DNA of 64,000 nucleotides from positions 434,001 to 498,000 of the forward strand of contig NZ_BEWA01000012.1 in assembly GCF_003112535.1 (NCBI RefSeq), given 5' to 3'. A program made the position numbers and the translations under genes. This stretch comes from Streptomyces rishiriensis (GTDB taxonomy: Bacteria > Actinomycetota > Actinomycetes > Streptomycetales > Streptomycetaceae). Positions within the stretch are counted from its first letter, which is position 1. Each line of letters starts with the position of its first letter. The notes under the pieces are model-generated. The model was not told the origin of the DNA, ran no database searches, and saw nothing but the letters and a program-made list of their open reading frames with translations. Below, piece by piece: positions 36,404-45,069 of this stretch.

Positions 36404-37087
36404 ATGACGAGCACGCGGACCGGGCCGGACCCGACGGCACAGGACGTGCCGGCCCCGACGGAGGCCGAGGCCGACCGGCCGTGGGCGCCGCGCCCCCGTG
36501 GCCGGCATCGCCGGCCCCGCCCCCACAAGGTGCTGTTCGCCGCCGGCGGTCTCGCCCTGGCCGCGGGGGTGCTGAGTCTCGTGCGGCTGACCCCCGACGC
36601 GGGCGGTCCCGCTGGCGTGGGCGCCGCCGAGGCCGATCCGCAGCCCGATCCCGTCGCGAGCACCGGGGCCGACACCGGTCCCGGCCGCTCGGTCGACACC
36701 GCGGCCACCGTCGCGCCCTCCCCGACCGCGCCCAGCGCGATGGGCGGCGCGAGCGCCGGCCCGGCCTCCGAGGACGGCCTCCTGCCGGGCGCCCCCGGCT
36801 CGCCGACGTCCGTCGCCCTCACCCCGGGCGCCACCTACACCCCGACCGCGACGGGCGCGGCGCCCACGCGGCACGCGGCCGGCACACCCCGGGCGCCCGA
36901 GGAGCCTCCGCCCGCGCCCACGTCGACCACGGCCCCCCGGCCCTCGGCGACGCCGGCCCCCGCCCCGGCCACGACGCCGCCCGCGCCCCAGCCGGCGCAC
37001 ACCGGGACCCCGCGGCAGCCGGGCGTCTGCGTCCCGGTCGTCGGCCTGTGCGTGGACCCGCTGGGAGCCCCCCTGCCGAAGCTCTAG
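36404..37087 (+). CDS. Membrane-anchored Pro/Thr-rich hypothetical protein
   Basis: The protein has 227 aa. A charged cytoplasmic N-terminus (RPRGRHRRPRPHK) is followed by a single helix at about 43-61 (VLFAAGGLALAAGVLSLV) and a disordered Pro/Thr/Ala stalk of about 130 residues. It ends in a short block with two Cys residues (GVCVPVVGLCVDPLGAPL). That C-terminal block may be the functional, possibly disulfide-closed, tip. The ATG has GGGAGG upstream. The role is unknown. Confidence 0.75.
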   Translation: MTSTRTGPDPTAQDVPAPTEAEADRPWAPRPRGRHRRPRPHKVLFAAGGLALAAGVLSLVRLTPDAGGPAGVGAAEADPQPDPVASTGADTGPGRSVDTAATVAPSPTAPSAMGGASAGPASEDGLLPGAPGSPTSVALTPGATYTPTATGAAPTRHAAGTPRAPEEPPPAPTSTTAPRPSATPAPAPATTPPAPQPAHTGTPRQPGVCVPVVGLCVDPLGAPLPKL

Positions 37088-37128
37088 GAAGGCCCGAGGC
37101 GCCCATGAGGACACCGGAGAGCGGAGGG

Positions 37129-38271
37129 CTAGTCGTCCGGGTCACCGCGTCGGGTGAGCAGCCAGGGTTCGACCACGCCGAGGCCGCGCACCGGGCGCTG
37201 CCACATCGGCTGCAGCGCGAAGCGGTACTTCGGGGGCTCCTCGCCCTCCTTCTCCGCCGCGGCCGCCTCCTCGGCGGCCTCCGCCTCGGAGGAGGGGGCG
37301 TCGCCGGTGCGGATGAGCTCCTCGGCGAAGGCGCTGTCGACCAGGACGGCGTCGCGGGGAGCTATCGACGTCAGCCGGGAGGCCAGGTTGACCGTGGTGC
37401 CGAAGACATCGCCCATCCGGGTGGTGACCGTGCCGAACGCCATGCCGACGCGCAGTTCGGGCATCGTCTCGTCGTTGCTCATCGTCTCGACCAGCAGCAG
37501 CGCGATGTCGGCGGCGGTGCCCGCGTCGTCGGCCGCGTACAGCACCTCGTCGCCGAGGGTCTTGATCAGCCGCCCCCCGCGGGCGGCCACCAGGTCGGCG
37601 GAGGTGGTCTCGAACGCCTCCACCAGTTCGCCGAGCTCCTCCTCCTCCATGCGGCGGGTCAGCCGGGTGAAGCCGACCAGGTCGGCGAAGCAGACGGCGA
37701 GCCGCCGGTCGACCATCTCCTCGTCGTCCGCGGCCTGCACGACCCGGCCCGCCGAGGCGGCCAGCTGCCGGCGCCAGACGTAGACGAGGAACTCCTCCAG
37801 CTCGGGCAGCAGCAGCTCGACGATGGGATAGGTGACCTCGGTGCGGGTCATGCCCGGCTCGGGCGGCTCGGTCAGGCCCTCCAGGAAGGAGTCGATCTGC
37901 CACTCCGCCAGCCGGGCGGTGGTCTGTCCGGTGGACCGCGCCACCTGCACGGCCATCGCCTCGCTCAGCAGTCCCGCCTCGACGAGACCCGCCAGTCGCC
38001 GCAGGGCGAGGACGTCGGCCTCGGTGAGCGCCCTGGCCTGCCCGATGTCGGCGAAGCCCATGGCCCGCCAGAAGCGCGACGCCAGCTCCATGGACACGCC
38101 CGCGCTGCGGGCCGCCTGGAAGGGGGTGTAGCGCCGCTCGGCGCCGAGGATGAGCTGTTCGAGGCGCAGCGCGAGAGGATGCGGGTCCTCACCGGGGTCG
38201 CCGGGGTCGGCGGCCGGCAGGTTGCCCCGGCCGTCCTCGCCCGCGCCGGAGCCCGTGTCGTCGACGGTCAC
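37129..38271 (-). CDS. cya: Adenylate cyclase (class III)
   Basis: The protein has 380 aa and makes cyclic AMP, which in S. coelicolor influences germination and development. Residues about 200-320 are the class III catalytic domain: CFADLVGFTRLTRR gives the first metal-binding Asp, KTLGDEVLYAADDAG the second, and TTVNLASRLTSIAPR the transition-state Asn/Arg. The N-terminal 190 residues are a helical regulatory region (PFQAARSAGVSMELASRFWRAMGFAD). An Ala/Glu-rich insert lies near 330. There is no membrane helix. The start is GTG. Confidence 0.93.
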   Translation of the reverse strand: MTVDDTGSGAGEDGRGNLPAADPGDPGEDPHPLALRLEQLILGAERRYTPFQAARSAGVSMELASRFWRAMGFADIGQARALTEADVLALRRLAGLVEAGLLSEAMAVQVARSTGQTTARLAEWQIDSFLEGLTEPPEPGMTRTEVTYPIVELLLPELEEFLVYVWRRQLAASAGRVVQAADDEEMVDRRLAVCFADLVGFTRLTRRMEEEELGELVEAFETTSADLVAARGGRLIKTLGDEVLYAADDAGTAADIALLLVETMSNDETMPELRVGMAFGTVTTRMGDVFGTTVNLASRLTSIAPRDAVLVDSAFAEELIRTGDAPSSEAEAAEEAAAAEKEGEEPPKYRFALQPMWQRPVRGLGVVEPWLLTRRGDPDD

Positions 38272-38419
38272 GCCTGCTGCCCTTCCGATCTTCCGCGGTC
38301 ATGTATCGACCGGCCTCAACTCTACGGCAGGTGTGCGCCAGCTCACTCCGTCCGGTCCGACGTGGGCGCGGTGCGGTCGGGGTCCCGGAGACCGTGGCGA
38401 CCGCGGCGGCCGCCGGCCC

Positions 38420-39295
38420 TCACACCGGCCTGAGATGGACGATGTCACCCGCTCCCACCGGCTCCTGTACCCCTTCCTCCGTGGCGATCACCAGCCGTCC
38501 GTCGCCGTCGACCGCCACCGCCTCGCCGACGATCGACCGGTCCCCCGGCAACTCGGCCCGTACCGTTCGTCCCAGAGTGGCGCACCCGGCCGCGTACGTC
38601 TCCTGCAGACCGCTCTCCGCCGGATCGCCCCCGGCCTCCCGCCAGCGCCCGTACCACTCCTCCAGCGACCGCAGCACGCTCCGCAGCAGCGTGTCCCGGT
38701 CCGTGCTCACCGCCCCGGCCAGCGCCAGCGAACCCGCCTGCGGCACCGGGAGTTCCTCCGCGCGCAGGGAGACGTTGATACCGACGCCCACCACCACCGC
38801 GCTCTCGTCGGCCCGTCCGGCCCGCTCCGCGAGGATGCCCCCGGCCTTGCGTTCCTCTCCCCCGACGGTCACCAGAAGGTCGTTGGGCCACTTGAGTGCC
38901 GTGTCGACGCCGGCCGCCCGGGACAGCCCCGTCGCCACCGCCACGCCGGTGAGCAGCGGCAGCCAGCCCCAGCGGGCCACCGGCACCTCGCCGGGGGTCA
39001 GCAGCACGGAGAAGAACAGGCCGGAACGCGGCGGTGCCGTCCACCGGCGGTCCAGGCGGCCCCGGCCCGTCGTCTGCTCCTCGGCGACGAGGACCGCGCC
39101 CTCGCCCGCCCGGCCCGCGCCCGCCGCCGCGACCAGGTCCGAGTTGGTGGAGCCGGTGCGCTGCACCACGTCCACGCCCGTCCACAGGCCGCCCTCCCGG
39201 ACCAGCCCCCGGCGCAGGGCCGCCACGTTGAGAGGCGGACGGTCCAGATCGGACCACCGGCCGCCGCCTGCGTCTGATGCATCTCGCGGTGTCAT
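38420..39295 (-). CDS. birA: Biotin--[acetyl-CoA-carboxylase] ligase
   Basis: This enzyme attaches biotin to the lysine of biotin carboxyl carrier domains. The protein has 291 aa with the catalytic motifs GRGRLDRRW, FFSVLL and KWPNDLL and the C-terminal SH3-like domain (IVGEAVAVDGDGRLVIATEEG). It lacks the N-terminal DNA-binding domain of E. coli BirA, so it is catalytic only. It diverges from pccB, and its probable substrate AccA2 is encoded 4 kb away, so the location is functionally coherent. Confidence 0.94.
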   Translation of the reverse strand: MTPRDASDAGGGRWSDLDRPPLNVAALRRGLVREGGLWTGVDVVQRTGSTNSDLVAAAGAGRAGEGAVLVAEEQTTGRGRLDRRWTAPPRSGLFFSVLLTPGEVPVARWGWLPLLTGVAVATGLSRAAGVDTALKWPNDLLVTVGGEERKAGGILAERAGRADESAVVVGVGINVSLRAEELPVPQAGSLALAGAVSTDRDTLLRSVLRSLEEWYGRWREAGGDPAESGLQETYAAGCATLGRTVRAELPGDRSIVGEAVAVDGDGRLVIATEEGVQEPVGAGDIVHLRPV

Positions 39296-39332
39296 GCAAG
39301 CCACCCTAGGTGTGTTGAATGCCGCACTGCCG

Positions 39333-39361
39333 ATCCGTAGGGGCAGCACTACTCTACGGAT
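39333..39361. promoter_or_regulatory. Inverted repeat in the birA-pccB divergent promoter
   Basis: The arms ATCCGTAG and CTACGGAT are perfect complements separated by 13 bases. The element sits between the two divergent starts (39295 and 39407), 45 bases before pccB. It is a candidate operator for carboxylase or biotin-linked control. Confidence 0.6.
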
Positions 39362-39406
39362 GAGTAACCGTCCCCCCTTTTGAGCAGGCAGGGAGCCGCG
39401 ATCCCG

Positions 39407-41029
39407 ATGTCCGAGCCGGAAGAGCGCCACGAGATCCAACAGACCCAAGGGATCGACGTCCACACCACCGCGGGCAAGCTCGCGGATCTCCAGCGCCGTA
39501 TCCAGGAAGCGACGCACGCCGGTTCGGAACGCGCCGTCGAGAAGCAGCACGCCAAGGGCAAGCTGACGGCCCGTGAGCGCATCGGCCTCCTCCTCGACGA
39601 GGACTCCTTCGTCGAGTTGGACGAGTTCGCCCGGCACCGCTCCACCGACTTCGGCCTGGAGCACAACCGTCCGTACGGGGACGGCGTCGTCACCGGCTAC
39701 GGCACGGTGGACGGACGCCCGGTCGCCGTGTTCTCCCAGGACTTCACGGTCTTCGGCGGGGCGCTGGGCGAGGTCTACGGCCAGAAGATCGTCAAGGTGA
39801 TGGACTTCGCCCTGAAGACCGGCTGCCCGGTCGTCGGCATCAACGACTCCGGCGGCGCGCGCATCCAGGAGGGGGTGGCCTCGCTGGGCGCGTACGGCGA
39901 GATCTTCCGCCGCAACACGCACGCGTCCGGTGTGATCCCGCAGATCAGCCTGGTCGTCGGCCCGTGCGCGGGCGGCGCGGTGTACTCCCCCGCGATCACC
40001 GACTTCACGGTGATGGTGGACCAGACCTCGCACATGTTCATCACCGGTCCGGACGTCATCAAGACGGTCACCGGCGAGGACGTCGGCTTCGAGGAGCTGG
40101 GCGGCGCGCGCACCCACAACGCGGTGTCGGGCGTGGCGCACCACATGGCCGGCGACGAGAAGGACGCCGTCGAGTACGTCAAGCAGCTGCTGTCGTACCT
40201 GCCGTCCAACAACCTGTCCGAGGCCCCGGTGTACCCCGAGGAGGCGGACCTGTCCGTCACCGAGGAGGACCTGGAGCTGGACTCCGTCGTCCCGGACAGC
40301 GCCAACCAGCCGTACGACATGCACACGGTGATCGAGCACGTCCTGGACGACGCCGAGTTCTTCGAGACGCAGGCGCTGTTCGCGCCGAACATCCTCACCG
40401 GCTACGGCCGGGTCGAGGGCCACCCCGTCGGCATCGTGGCCAACCAGCCGATGCAGTTCGCGGGCTGCCTGGACATCACGGCCTCCGAGAAGGCGGCCCG
40501 CTTCGTCCGTACGTGCGACGCCTTCAACATCCCGGTCATCACGTTCGTGGACGTGCCCGGCTTCCTGCCCGGTGTGGACCAGGAGCACGACGGCATCATC
40601 CGCCGCGGCGCCAAGCTGATCTACGCCTACGCCGAGGCCACCGTCCCGCTGATCACCGTCATCACCCGCAAGGCGTTCGGCGGCGCGTACGACGTCATGG
40701 GCTCCAAGCACCTGGGCGCGGACCTCAACCTGGCCTGGCCGACCGCCCAGATCGCGGTCATGGGCGCCCAGGGCGCGGTCAACATCCTGCACCGGCGCAC
40801 GATCGCGGAGGCGCAGGCGAACGGCGAGGACCTGGAGGCGGTGCGCGCCCGGCTGATCCGGGAGTACGAGGACACCCTCCTCAACCCGTACGTCGCGGCC
40901 GAGCGCGGCTACGTCGACTCGGTGATCATGCCGTCCGACACCCGTCGGCACATCGTGCGCGGCCTGCGTCAACTGCGCACCAAGCGGGAATCCCTGCCCC
41001 CGAAGAAGCACGGCAACATCCCCCTCTAA
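39407..41029 (+). CDS. pccB: Acyl-CoA (propionyl-CoA) carboxylase beta subunit
   Basis: This is the carboxyltransferase subunit, which moves the carboxyl group from biotin to propionyl-CoA to give methylmalonyl-CoA, the extender unit for polyketides. The protein has 540 aa. Acyl-CoA and biotin oxyanion regions are visible: INDSGGARIQEGVASLGAYG (N-terminal) and VDVPGFLPGVDQEHDGIIRRGAK, FGGAYDVMGSKHLGADLN (C-terminal). I chose ATG 39407 (MSEPEERHE). It is followed ten bases later by pccE. The biotinylated partner AccA2 lies downstream at 43018. Confidence 0.95.
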   Translation: MSEPEERHEIQQTQGIDVHTTAGKLADLQRRIQEATHAGSERAVEKQHAKGKLTARERIGLLLDEDSFVELDEFARHRSTDFGLEHNRPYGDGVVTGYGTVDGRPVAVFSQDFTVFGGALGEVYGQKIVKVMDFALKTGCPVVGINDSGGARIQEGVASLGAYGEIFRRNTHASGVIPQISLVVGPCAGGAVYSPAITDFTVMVDQTSHMFITGPDVIKTVTGEDVGFEELGGARTHNAVSGVAHHMAGDEKDAVEYVKQLLSYLPSNNLSEAPVYPEEADLSVTEEDLELDSVVPDSANQPYDMHTVIEHVLDDAEFFETQALFAPNILTGYGRVEGHPVGIVANQPMQFAGCLDITASEKAARFVRTCDAFNIPVITFVDVPGFLPGVDQEHDGIIRRGAKLIYAYAEATVPLITVITRKAFGGAYDVMGSKHLGADLNLAWPTAQIAVMGAQGAVNILHRRTIAEAQANGEDLEAVRARLIREYEDTLLNPYVAAERGYVDSVIMPSDTRRHIVRGLRQLRTKRESLPPKKHGNIPL

Positions 41030-41038
41030 GGAGCCGCT

Positions 41039-41248
41039 GTGACGATCAAGGTCGTACGGGGCAATCCGACCCCCGAGGAGCTCGCCGCCGCCCTGGCGGT
41101 GGTCCGGGCCCGCGCCGCGGCGGCGGCGACGGAGCCGCCCGGCGCGCAGACCCCGAAGGACGCGTGGTCCGACCCGGCCCGCATCGCGGCACACCGGGTA
41201 CCGCAGCCCGGCCAGGCGTCCTGGACCCGCACCTACTGGCCGTCCTAG
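41039..41248 (+). CDS. pccE: Propionyl-CoA carboxylase epsilon subunit
   Basis: The protein has 69 aa. The small epsilon subunits of Streptomyces carboxylases (PccE, AccE) bind and stimulate the beta-subunit core. It starts with TIKVVRGNPTPEELAAALAV, the conserved opening, and ends SWTRTYWPS with a Trp-rich tail. The GTG has AAGGAG upstream and lies ten bases after pccB, so the two form an operon. Confidence 0.92.
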   Translation: MTIKVVRGNPTPEELAAALAVVRARAAAAATEPPGAQTPKDAWSDPARIAAHRVPQPGQASWTRTYWPS

Positions 41249-41287
41249 GGGCAGCCGACCCGCTGTCCGGGCGCGCGGGGCCGTGCC

Positions 41288-41335
41288 GGCCCGCAGTCGA
41301 ACGGCAACCGAACATCCGGTGAACGACTGCGGGCC
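41288..41335. terminator. Long stem-loop after pccE
   Basis: A perfect 12-bp stem (GGCCCGCAGTCG with its complement) surrounds a 24-base loop that contains a smaller inverted repeat (ACCG and CGGT). It lies 40 bases after pccE. It may terminate the pccBE message, although the nested loop is unusual. Confidence 0.55.
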
Positions 41336-41342
41336 CACAACT

Positions 41343-41358
41343 TGAGTACGGGTACTCA
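41343..41358. promoter_or_regulatory. 16-bp palindrome before the 42-aa membrane protein gene
   Basis: TGAGTAC and GTACTCA flank a two-base centre (GG), a near-perfect 16-bp dyad. It lies 36 bases before the ATG at 41394, a good position for an operator or activator site. Confidence 0.55.
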
Positions 41359-41393
41359 GGCGCCGCCGGCCCGCCAGGCTCCACGCTGGTGGA

Positions 41394-41522
41394 ATGCTGT
41401 GGTCCGACCCTGAGAACGAGCCCCCCGAGGAACTCCGCGAGATGCAGGAGACCCTGCGGAGACTCGGCCTCTTCCTCGCGTTGGCCATGGTCGTGGCGAT
41501 GATCGTGCTGGGGATCAGATAG
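41394..41522 (+). CDS. 42-residue single-pass membrane protein
   Basis: The sequence starts MLWSDPENEPPEELREMQ, with an acidic amphipathic N-terminal half, and ends in one membrane helix (LGLFLALAMVVAMIVLGIR). GGTGG lies close before the ATG. The gene fits between pccE and maf on the same strand with normal codon use, and my recollection is that a small gene occupies this place in S. coelicolor. The function is unknown. Confidence 0.65.
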   Translation: MLWSDPENEPPEELREMQETLRRLGLFLALAMVVAMIVLGIR

Positions 41523-41549
41523 CCCGCGCCGCGCGGCTAGGCTGACCGC

Positions 41550-42155
41550 ATGCGCCGACTCGTCCTCGCCTCCCAGTCCCCCGCCCGGCTGAACCTGCTG
41601 CGCCAGGCAGGCCTCGCTCCCGAGGTGATCGTGAGCGGGGTCGACGAGGACGCCGTCACCGCCCCCACCCCCGCCGAGCTCGCGCTCGCCCTCGCCGAGG
41701 CGAAGGCCTCCGTCGTGGCCGCCCGGCCCGAGGCCAAGGGCGCCCTGGTGATCGGCTGCGACTCGGTGCTCGACCTGGACGGCGAGGCGCTGGGCAAGCC
41801 GGCGGACGCGGCGGAGGCCACCGCCCGCTGGAAGGCGATGCGCGGCCGGGCCGGGACGCTCCAGACGGGCCACTGCGTCTGGGACACCGTCAGCGGGCGC
41901 TACACCTCCGCCACCGCCTCCACCGTCGTGCGCTTCGGCGAGCCGAGCGACGCGGAGGTCGCCGCGTACGTCGCCTCGGGCGAGCCCCTGTACGTCGCCG
42001 GGGCGTTCACCCTGGACGGCCGCTCGGCCCCGTTCATCGACGGCATCGAGGGCGACCACGGCAACGTCATCGGCATCAGCCTGCCCCTCGTGCGCCGGCT
42101 GCTGGCGCGGCTGGGCGTCGGGATCACGGAGTTGTGGGCGCCGCCGGAGGCGTGA
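41550..42155 (+). CDS. maf: Maf-like nucleotide pyrophosphatase
   Basis: Maf proteins hydrolyse noncanonical or pyrimidine nucleoside triphosphates, and overproduction blocks septation. The protein has 201 aa. The opening RLVLASQSPARLNLLRQAGL, the GCDSVLDLDGEALGKPAD block and the IDGIEGDHGNVIGISLPL C-terminal block are all present. It lies 27 bases after the small membrane gene and overlaps the convergent membrane protein gene by 32 bases. Confidence 0.93.
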   Translation: MRRLVLASQSPARLNLLRQAGLAPEVIVSGVDEDAVTAPTPAELALALAEAKASVVAARPEAKGALVIGCDSVLDLDGEALGKPADAAEATARWKAMRGRAGTLQTGHCVWDTVSGRYTSATASTVVRFGEPSDAEVAAYVASGEPLYVAGAFTLDGRSAPFIDGIEGDHGNVIGISLPLVRRLLARLGVGITELWAPPEA

Positions 42156-42633
42156 CCGGCCGGGGCGGGGCGGGCGGGAGCGCGTCGGGCGGACCCCCGC
42201 CGTCGCCCTTGCCGTCCTGGGGTGTCTCGGCGACGGGCCGCTGCCGGGCGTCGTACGTCATCAGCAGCAGCACGATCAGGGCGAGCACGACCACCATGAA
42301 CACGAACTGCGACACGCCCAGCAGCCCCCACGCGAAGGCGCCCAGCAGACCGTGCACGACGGCCGCGCTGATCAGCAGGACCCGCCCGAAGCCGGCGGGC
42401 GCGCGGTCGCGCAGGGCCACCAGCAGGGCGACCACGCCGCACAGGGCGAAGTAGAGGCCGAAGACGATCCCGCCGACCTTCGAGGACGTCGCCATGACGT
42501 CCGGGTCCAGGCCGGCCAGGGACATGTCCTGCCGGTCCACCACGACGCCCATGAACCAGTTCAGCGCGGCGATGCCGATCGCCTCGGCGAACAGCACGAT
42601 CGCCACGACCCACGCCACCGGTCTGCGGACCAC
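42124..42633 (-). CDS. Four-helix membrane protein of unknown function
   Basis: The protein has about 169 aa with four hydrophobic segments (VAWVVAIVLFAEAIGIAALNW, GGIVFGLYFALCGVVALLVAL, VLLISAAVVHGLLGAFAWGLL, FVFMVVVLALIVLLLMTY) and a Pro-rich cytoplasmic tail. The start is uncertain: GTG 42633 follows GGTGGGG and opens just before the first helix, while the frame stays open to 42795. Its end overlaps maf, tail to tail. No function is known. Confidence 0.7.
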   Translation of the reverse strand: MVRRPVAWVVAIVLFAEAIGIAALNWFMGVVVDRQDMSLAGLDPDVMATSSKVGGIVFGLYFALCGVVALLVALRDRAPAGFGRVLLISAAVVHGLLGAFAWGLLGVSQFVFMVVVLALIVLLLMTYDARQRPVAETPQDGKGDGGGPPDALPPAPPRPVTPPAAPTTP

Positions 42634-43017
42634 CTGTCCCCACCCACTTTCGAGCCGGACCCGAGCGGATCCGGGCAGGCTGGCCGTTACCTCACGTACG
42701 TTCGAGACACCCGGAACGCTACTAACGGGTAAACGTGGGGACAAGGGTTCTGCGCGCGGCAAAGAATCATTGGGCCATTCGTAGGGACTCCACAAAGAAA
42801 CGGAGTGGGCCGCAGCACGCTCTCACAGAGACCTTGACCACACAGGAGGGCTAGGGTTTCCCGCAGGAGTGCTGCGTACGGCGGTACTACAAGGGATTTC
42901 GCGGTCGAGTGAGCCTGACATCACGCTCCGTGTGGGCAAGCTCACCTTTGGGGACGGGTCGTAGAGCCGTGTCGGCAGTCCCTAAACTCGGCTTGTTTCA
43001 AGGAGGGAGCCTCAATC
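42634..43017. other. Region upstream of accA2
   Basis: These 384 bases lie between the divergent membrane protein start and accA2. Besides a possible N-terminal extension of the membrane protein, I see no gene. The accA2-proximal end carries a strong AAGGAGGGAG ribosome-binding site. The base composition is less GC-rich around 42760-42910, as expected for a promoter region. Confidence 0.5.
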
Positions 43018-44790
43018 GTGCGCAAGGTGCTCATCGCCAACCGTGGCGAAATCGCAGTCCGCGTGGCCCGGGCGTGCCGGGATGCCGGTATCGCGAGCGT
43101 GGCCGTATACGCCGACCCGGACCGGGACGCTCTGCATGTCCGCGCGGCGGATGAGGCGTTCGCCCTGGGCGGTGACACTCCGGGGACCAGCTATCTCGAC
43201 ATCGAGAAGGTGCTGAACGCGGCGCGGGAGTCCGGCGCCGACGCCGTCCACCCCGGCTACGGCTTTCTCTCGGAGAACGCCGAGTTCGCCCAGGCGGTCC
43301 TGGACGCCGACCTGATCTGGATCGGCCCGCCCCCGCAGGCCATCCGCGACCTCGGCGACAAGGTCGCCGCCCGGCACATCGCCCAGCGTGCCGGCGCGCC
43401 GCTGGTCGCCGGCACGCCCGACCCGGTCTCCGGCGCCGACGAGGTCGTCGCCTTCGCCGAGGAGCACGGGCTGCCGATCGCGATCAAGGCCGCCTTCGGC
43501 GGCGGCGGCCGCGGCCTCAAGGTCGCCCGCACCCTCGAAGAGGTGCCCGAGCTGTACGACTCGGCCGTCCGCGAGGCGGTCGCGGCCTTCGGCCGGGGCG
43601 AGTGCTTCGTCGAGCGCTACCTGGACAAGCCGCGGCACGTGGAGACGCAGTGCCTGGCCGACAGCCACGGCAACGTGGTCGTCGTGTCCACCCGTGACTG
43701 CTCCCTCCAGCGCCGGCACCAGAAGCTGGTCGAGGAGGCCCCGGCGCCGTTCCTGTCCGAGGCGCAGACGGCCGAGCTGTACGCGTCCTCCAAGGCCATC
43801 CTCAAGGAGGCCGGCTACGTCGGCGCCGGCACCGTGGAGTTCCTCGTGGGCCTCGACGGGACGATCTCCTTCCTGGAGGTCAACACCCGGCTGCAGGTCG
43901 AGCACCCGGTCACCGAGGAGGTGGCCGGCATCGACCTGGTGCGCGAGATGTTCCGCATCGCCGACGGCGAGGAGCTCGGTTACGGCGACCCGGAACTGCG
44001 CGGTCACTCCTTCGAGTTCCGCATCAACGGCGAGGACCCGGGCCGGGGCTTCCTGCCCGCCCCGGGCACGGTGACCCGCTTCGAGGCGCCCTCCGGGCCG
44101 GGCGTGCGCCTGGACGCGGGCGTCGAGTCGGGCGCGGTCATCGGCCCGGCGTGGGACTCGCTCCTGGCCAAGCTGATCGTCACCGGCGCCACCCGTGAGC
44201 AGGCGTTGCAGCGGGCGGCCCGCGCCCTGGAGGAGTTCCAGGTCGAGGGCATGGCCACGGCGATCCCGTTCCACCGCGCGGTCGTCAAGGACCCGGCGTT
44301 CGCCCCCGAACTCACCGGCAGCCAGGACCCGTTCACGGTTCACACCCGGTGGATCGAGACCGAGTTCGTCAACGACATCCCCGCCTTCTCCGCCCCGGCC
44401 GACTCCGAGGCCGAGGACGAGACGGACCGCGAGACGATCGTCGTCGAGGTCGGCGGCAAGCGCCTGGAGGTCTCCCTCCCGTCCTCGCTGGGCATGTCCC
44501 TGGCCCGCACCGGCCTCGCGGCGGGCGCCAAGCCCAAGCGCCGCGCGGCCAAGAAGTCCGGTCCCGTGGCCTCCGGCGACACCCTCGCCTCCCCGATGCA
44601 GGGCACCATCGTCAAGGTGGCCGTCGAGGAGGGCCAGGAGGTCAAGGAGGGCGACCTGGTCGTCGTCCTCGAAGCGATGAAGATGGAGCAGCCGCTCAAC
44701 GCGCACCGCTCGGGCACCGTGAAGGGCCTCGCGGCGGAGGTCGGCGCCTCCGTCACCTCGGGCGCCGCGATCTGCGAGATCAAGGACTGA
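43018..44790 (+). CDS. accA2: Acyl-CoA carboxylase alpha subunit (biotin carboxylase + BCCP)
   Basis: The protein has 590 aa. Residues 1-445 are the ATP-grasp biotin carboxylase (RKVLIANRGEIAVRVARACR, AFGGGGRGLKV, FLEVNTRLQVEHPVTEEV). A linker follows, and residues about 520-590 are the carrier domain with EAMKMEQP, where Lys555 is biotinylated. It supplies carboxybiotin to beta subunits such as PccB and AccB. The size and order match Streptomyces AccA1/AccA2; position near pccB favours AccA2. The GTG follows AAGGAGGG. Confidence 0.95.
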   Translation: MRKVLIANRGEIAVRVARACRDAGIASVAVYADPDRDALHVRAADEAFALGGDTPGTSYLDIEKVLNAARESGADAVHPGYGFLSENAEFAQAVLDADLIWIGPPPQAIRDLGDKVAARHIAQRAGAPLVAGTPDPVSGADEVVAFAEEHGLPIAIKAAFGGGGRGLKVARTLEEVPELYDSAVREAVAAFGRGECFVERYLDKPRHVETQCLADSHGNVVVVSTRDCSLQRRHQKLVEEAPAPFLSEAQTAELYASSKAILKEAGYVGAGTVEFLVGLDGTISFLEVNTRLQVEHPVTEEVAGIDLVREMFRIADGEELGYGDPELRGHSFEFRINGEDPGRGFLPAPGTVTRFEAPSGPGVRLDAGVESGAVIGPAWDSLLAKLIVTGATREQALQRAARALEEFQVEGMATAIPFHRAVVKDPAFAPELTGSQDPFTVHTRWIETEFVNDIPAFSAPADSEAEDETDRETIVVEVGGKRLEVSLPSSLGMSLARTGLAAGAKPKRRAAKKSGPVASGDTLASPMQGTIVKVAVEEGQEVKEGDLVVVLEAMKMEQPLNAHRSGTVKGLAAEVGASVTSGAAICEIKD

Positions 44791-44809
44791 CCCCACCGCT
44801 CGATCGTGC

Positions 44810-44837
44810 CGAGGCGCCCGGATCCCCGGGCGCCTCG
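44810..44837. terminator. Hairpin terminator after accA2
   Basis: A perfect 12-bp stem (CGAGGCGCCCGG with CCGGGCGCCTCG) has a four-base ATCC loop, 20 bases after the accA2 stop and ahead of the convergent DeoR-family gene. Confidence 0.8.
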
Positions 44838-45069
44838 CCGCGTTCACGGCCCCGGTAGCGCCTTGTCCGGGTCCCCGTCCGGGGACCTTCGGGGCCGGGC
44901 CCGTGCGCGGCCCCGAACACGGCCCGAGGACGACAGCCCCGGTCACCCGGGTGTGACGGCGCCGCCGAGGCAGACGTCGGCGACTCACGTCGGCGACAGA
45001 CATCGGTCCCGGACGCCGGTCCCGGACGCCGGCGACAGACGTCGGTGCCTGCGTCGGCGGCCGCCGGGG

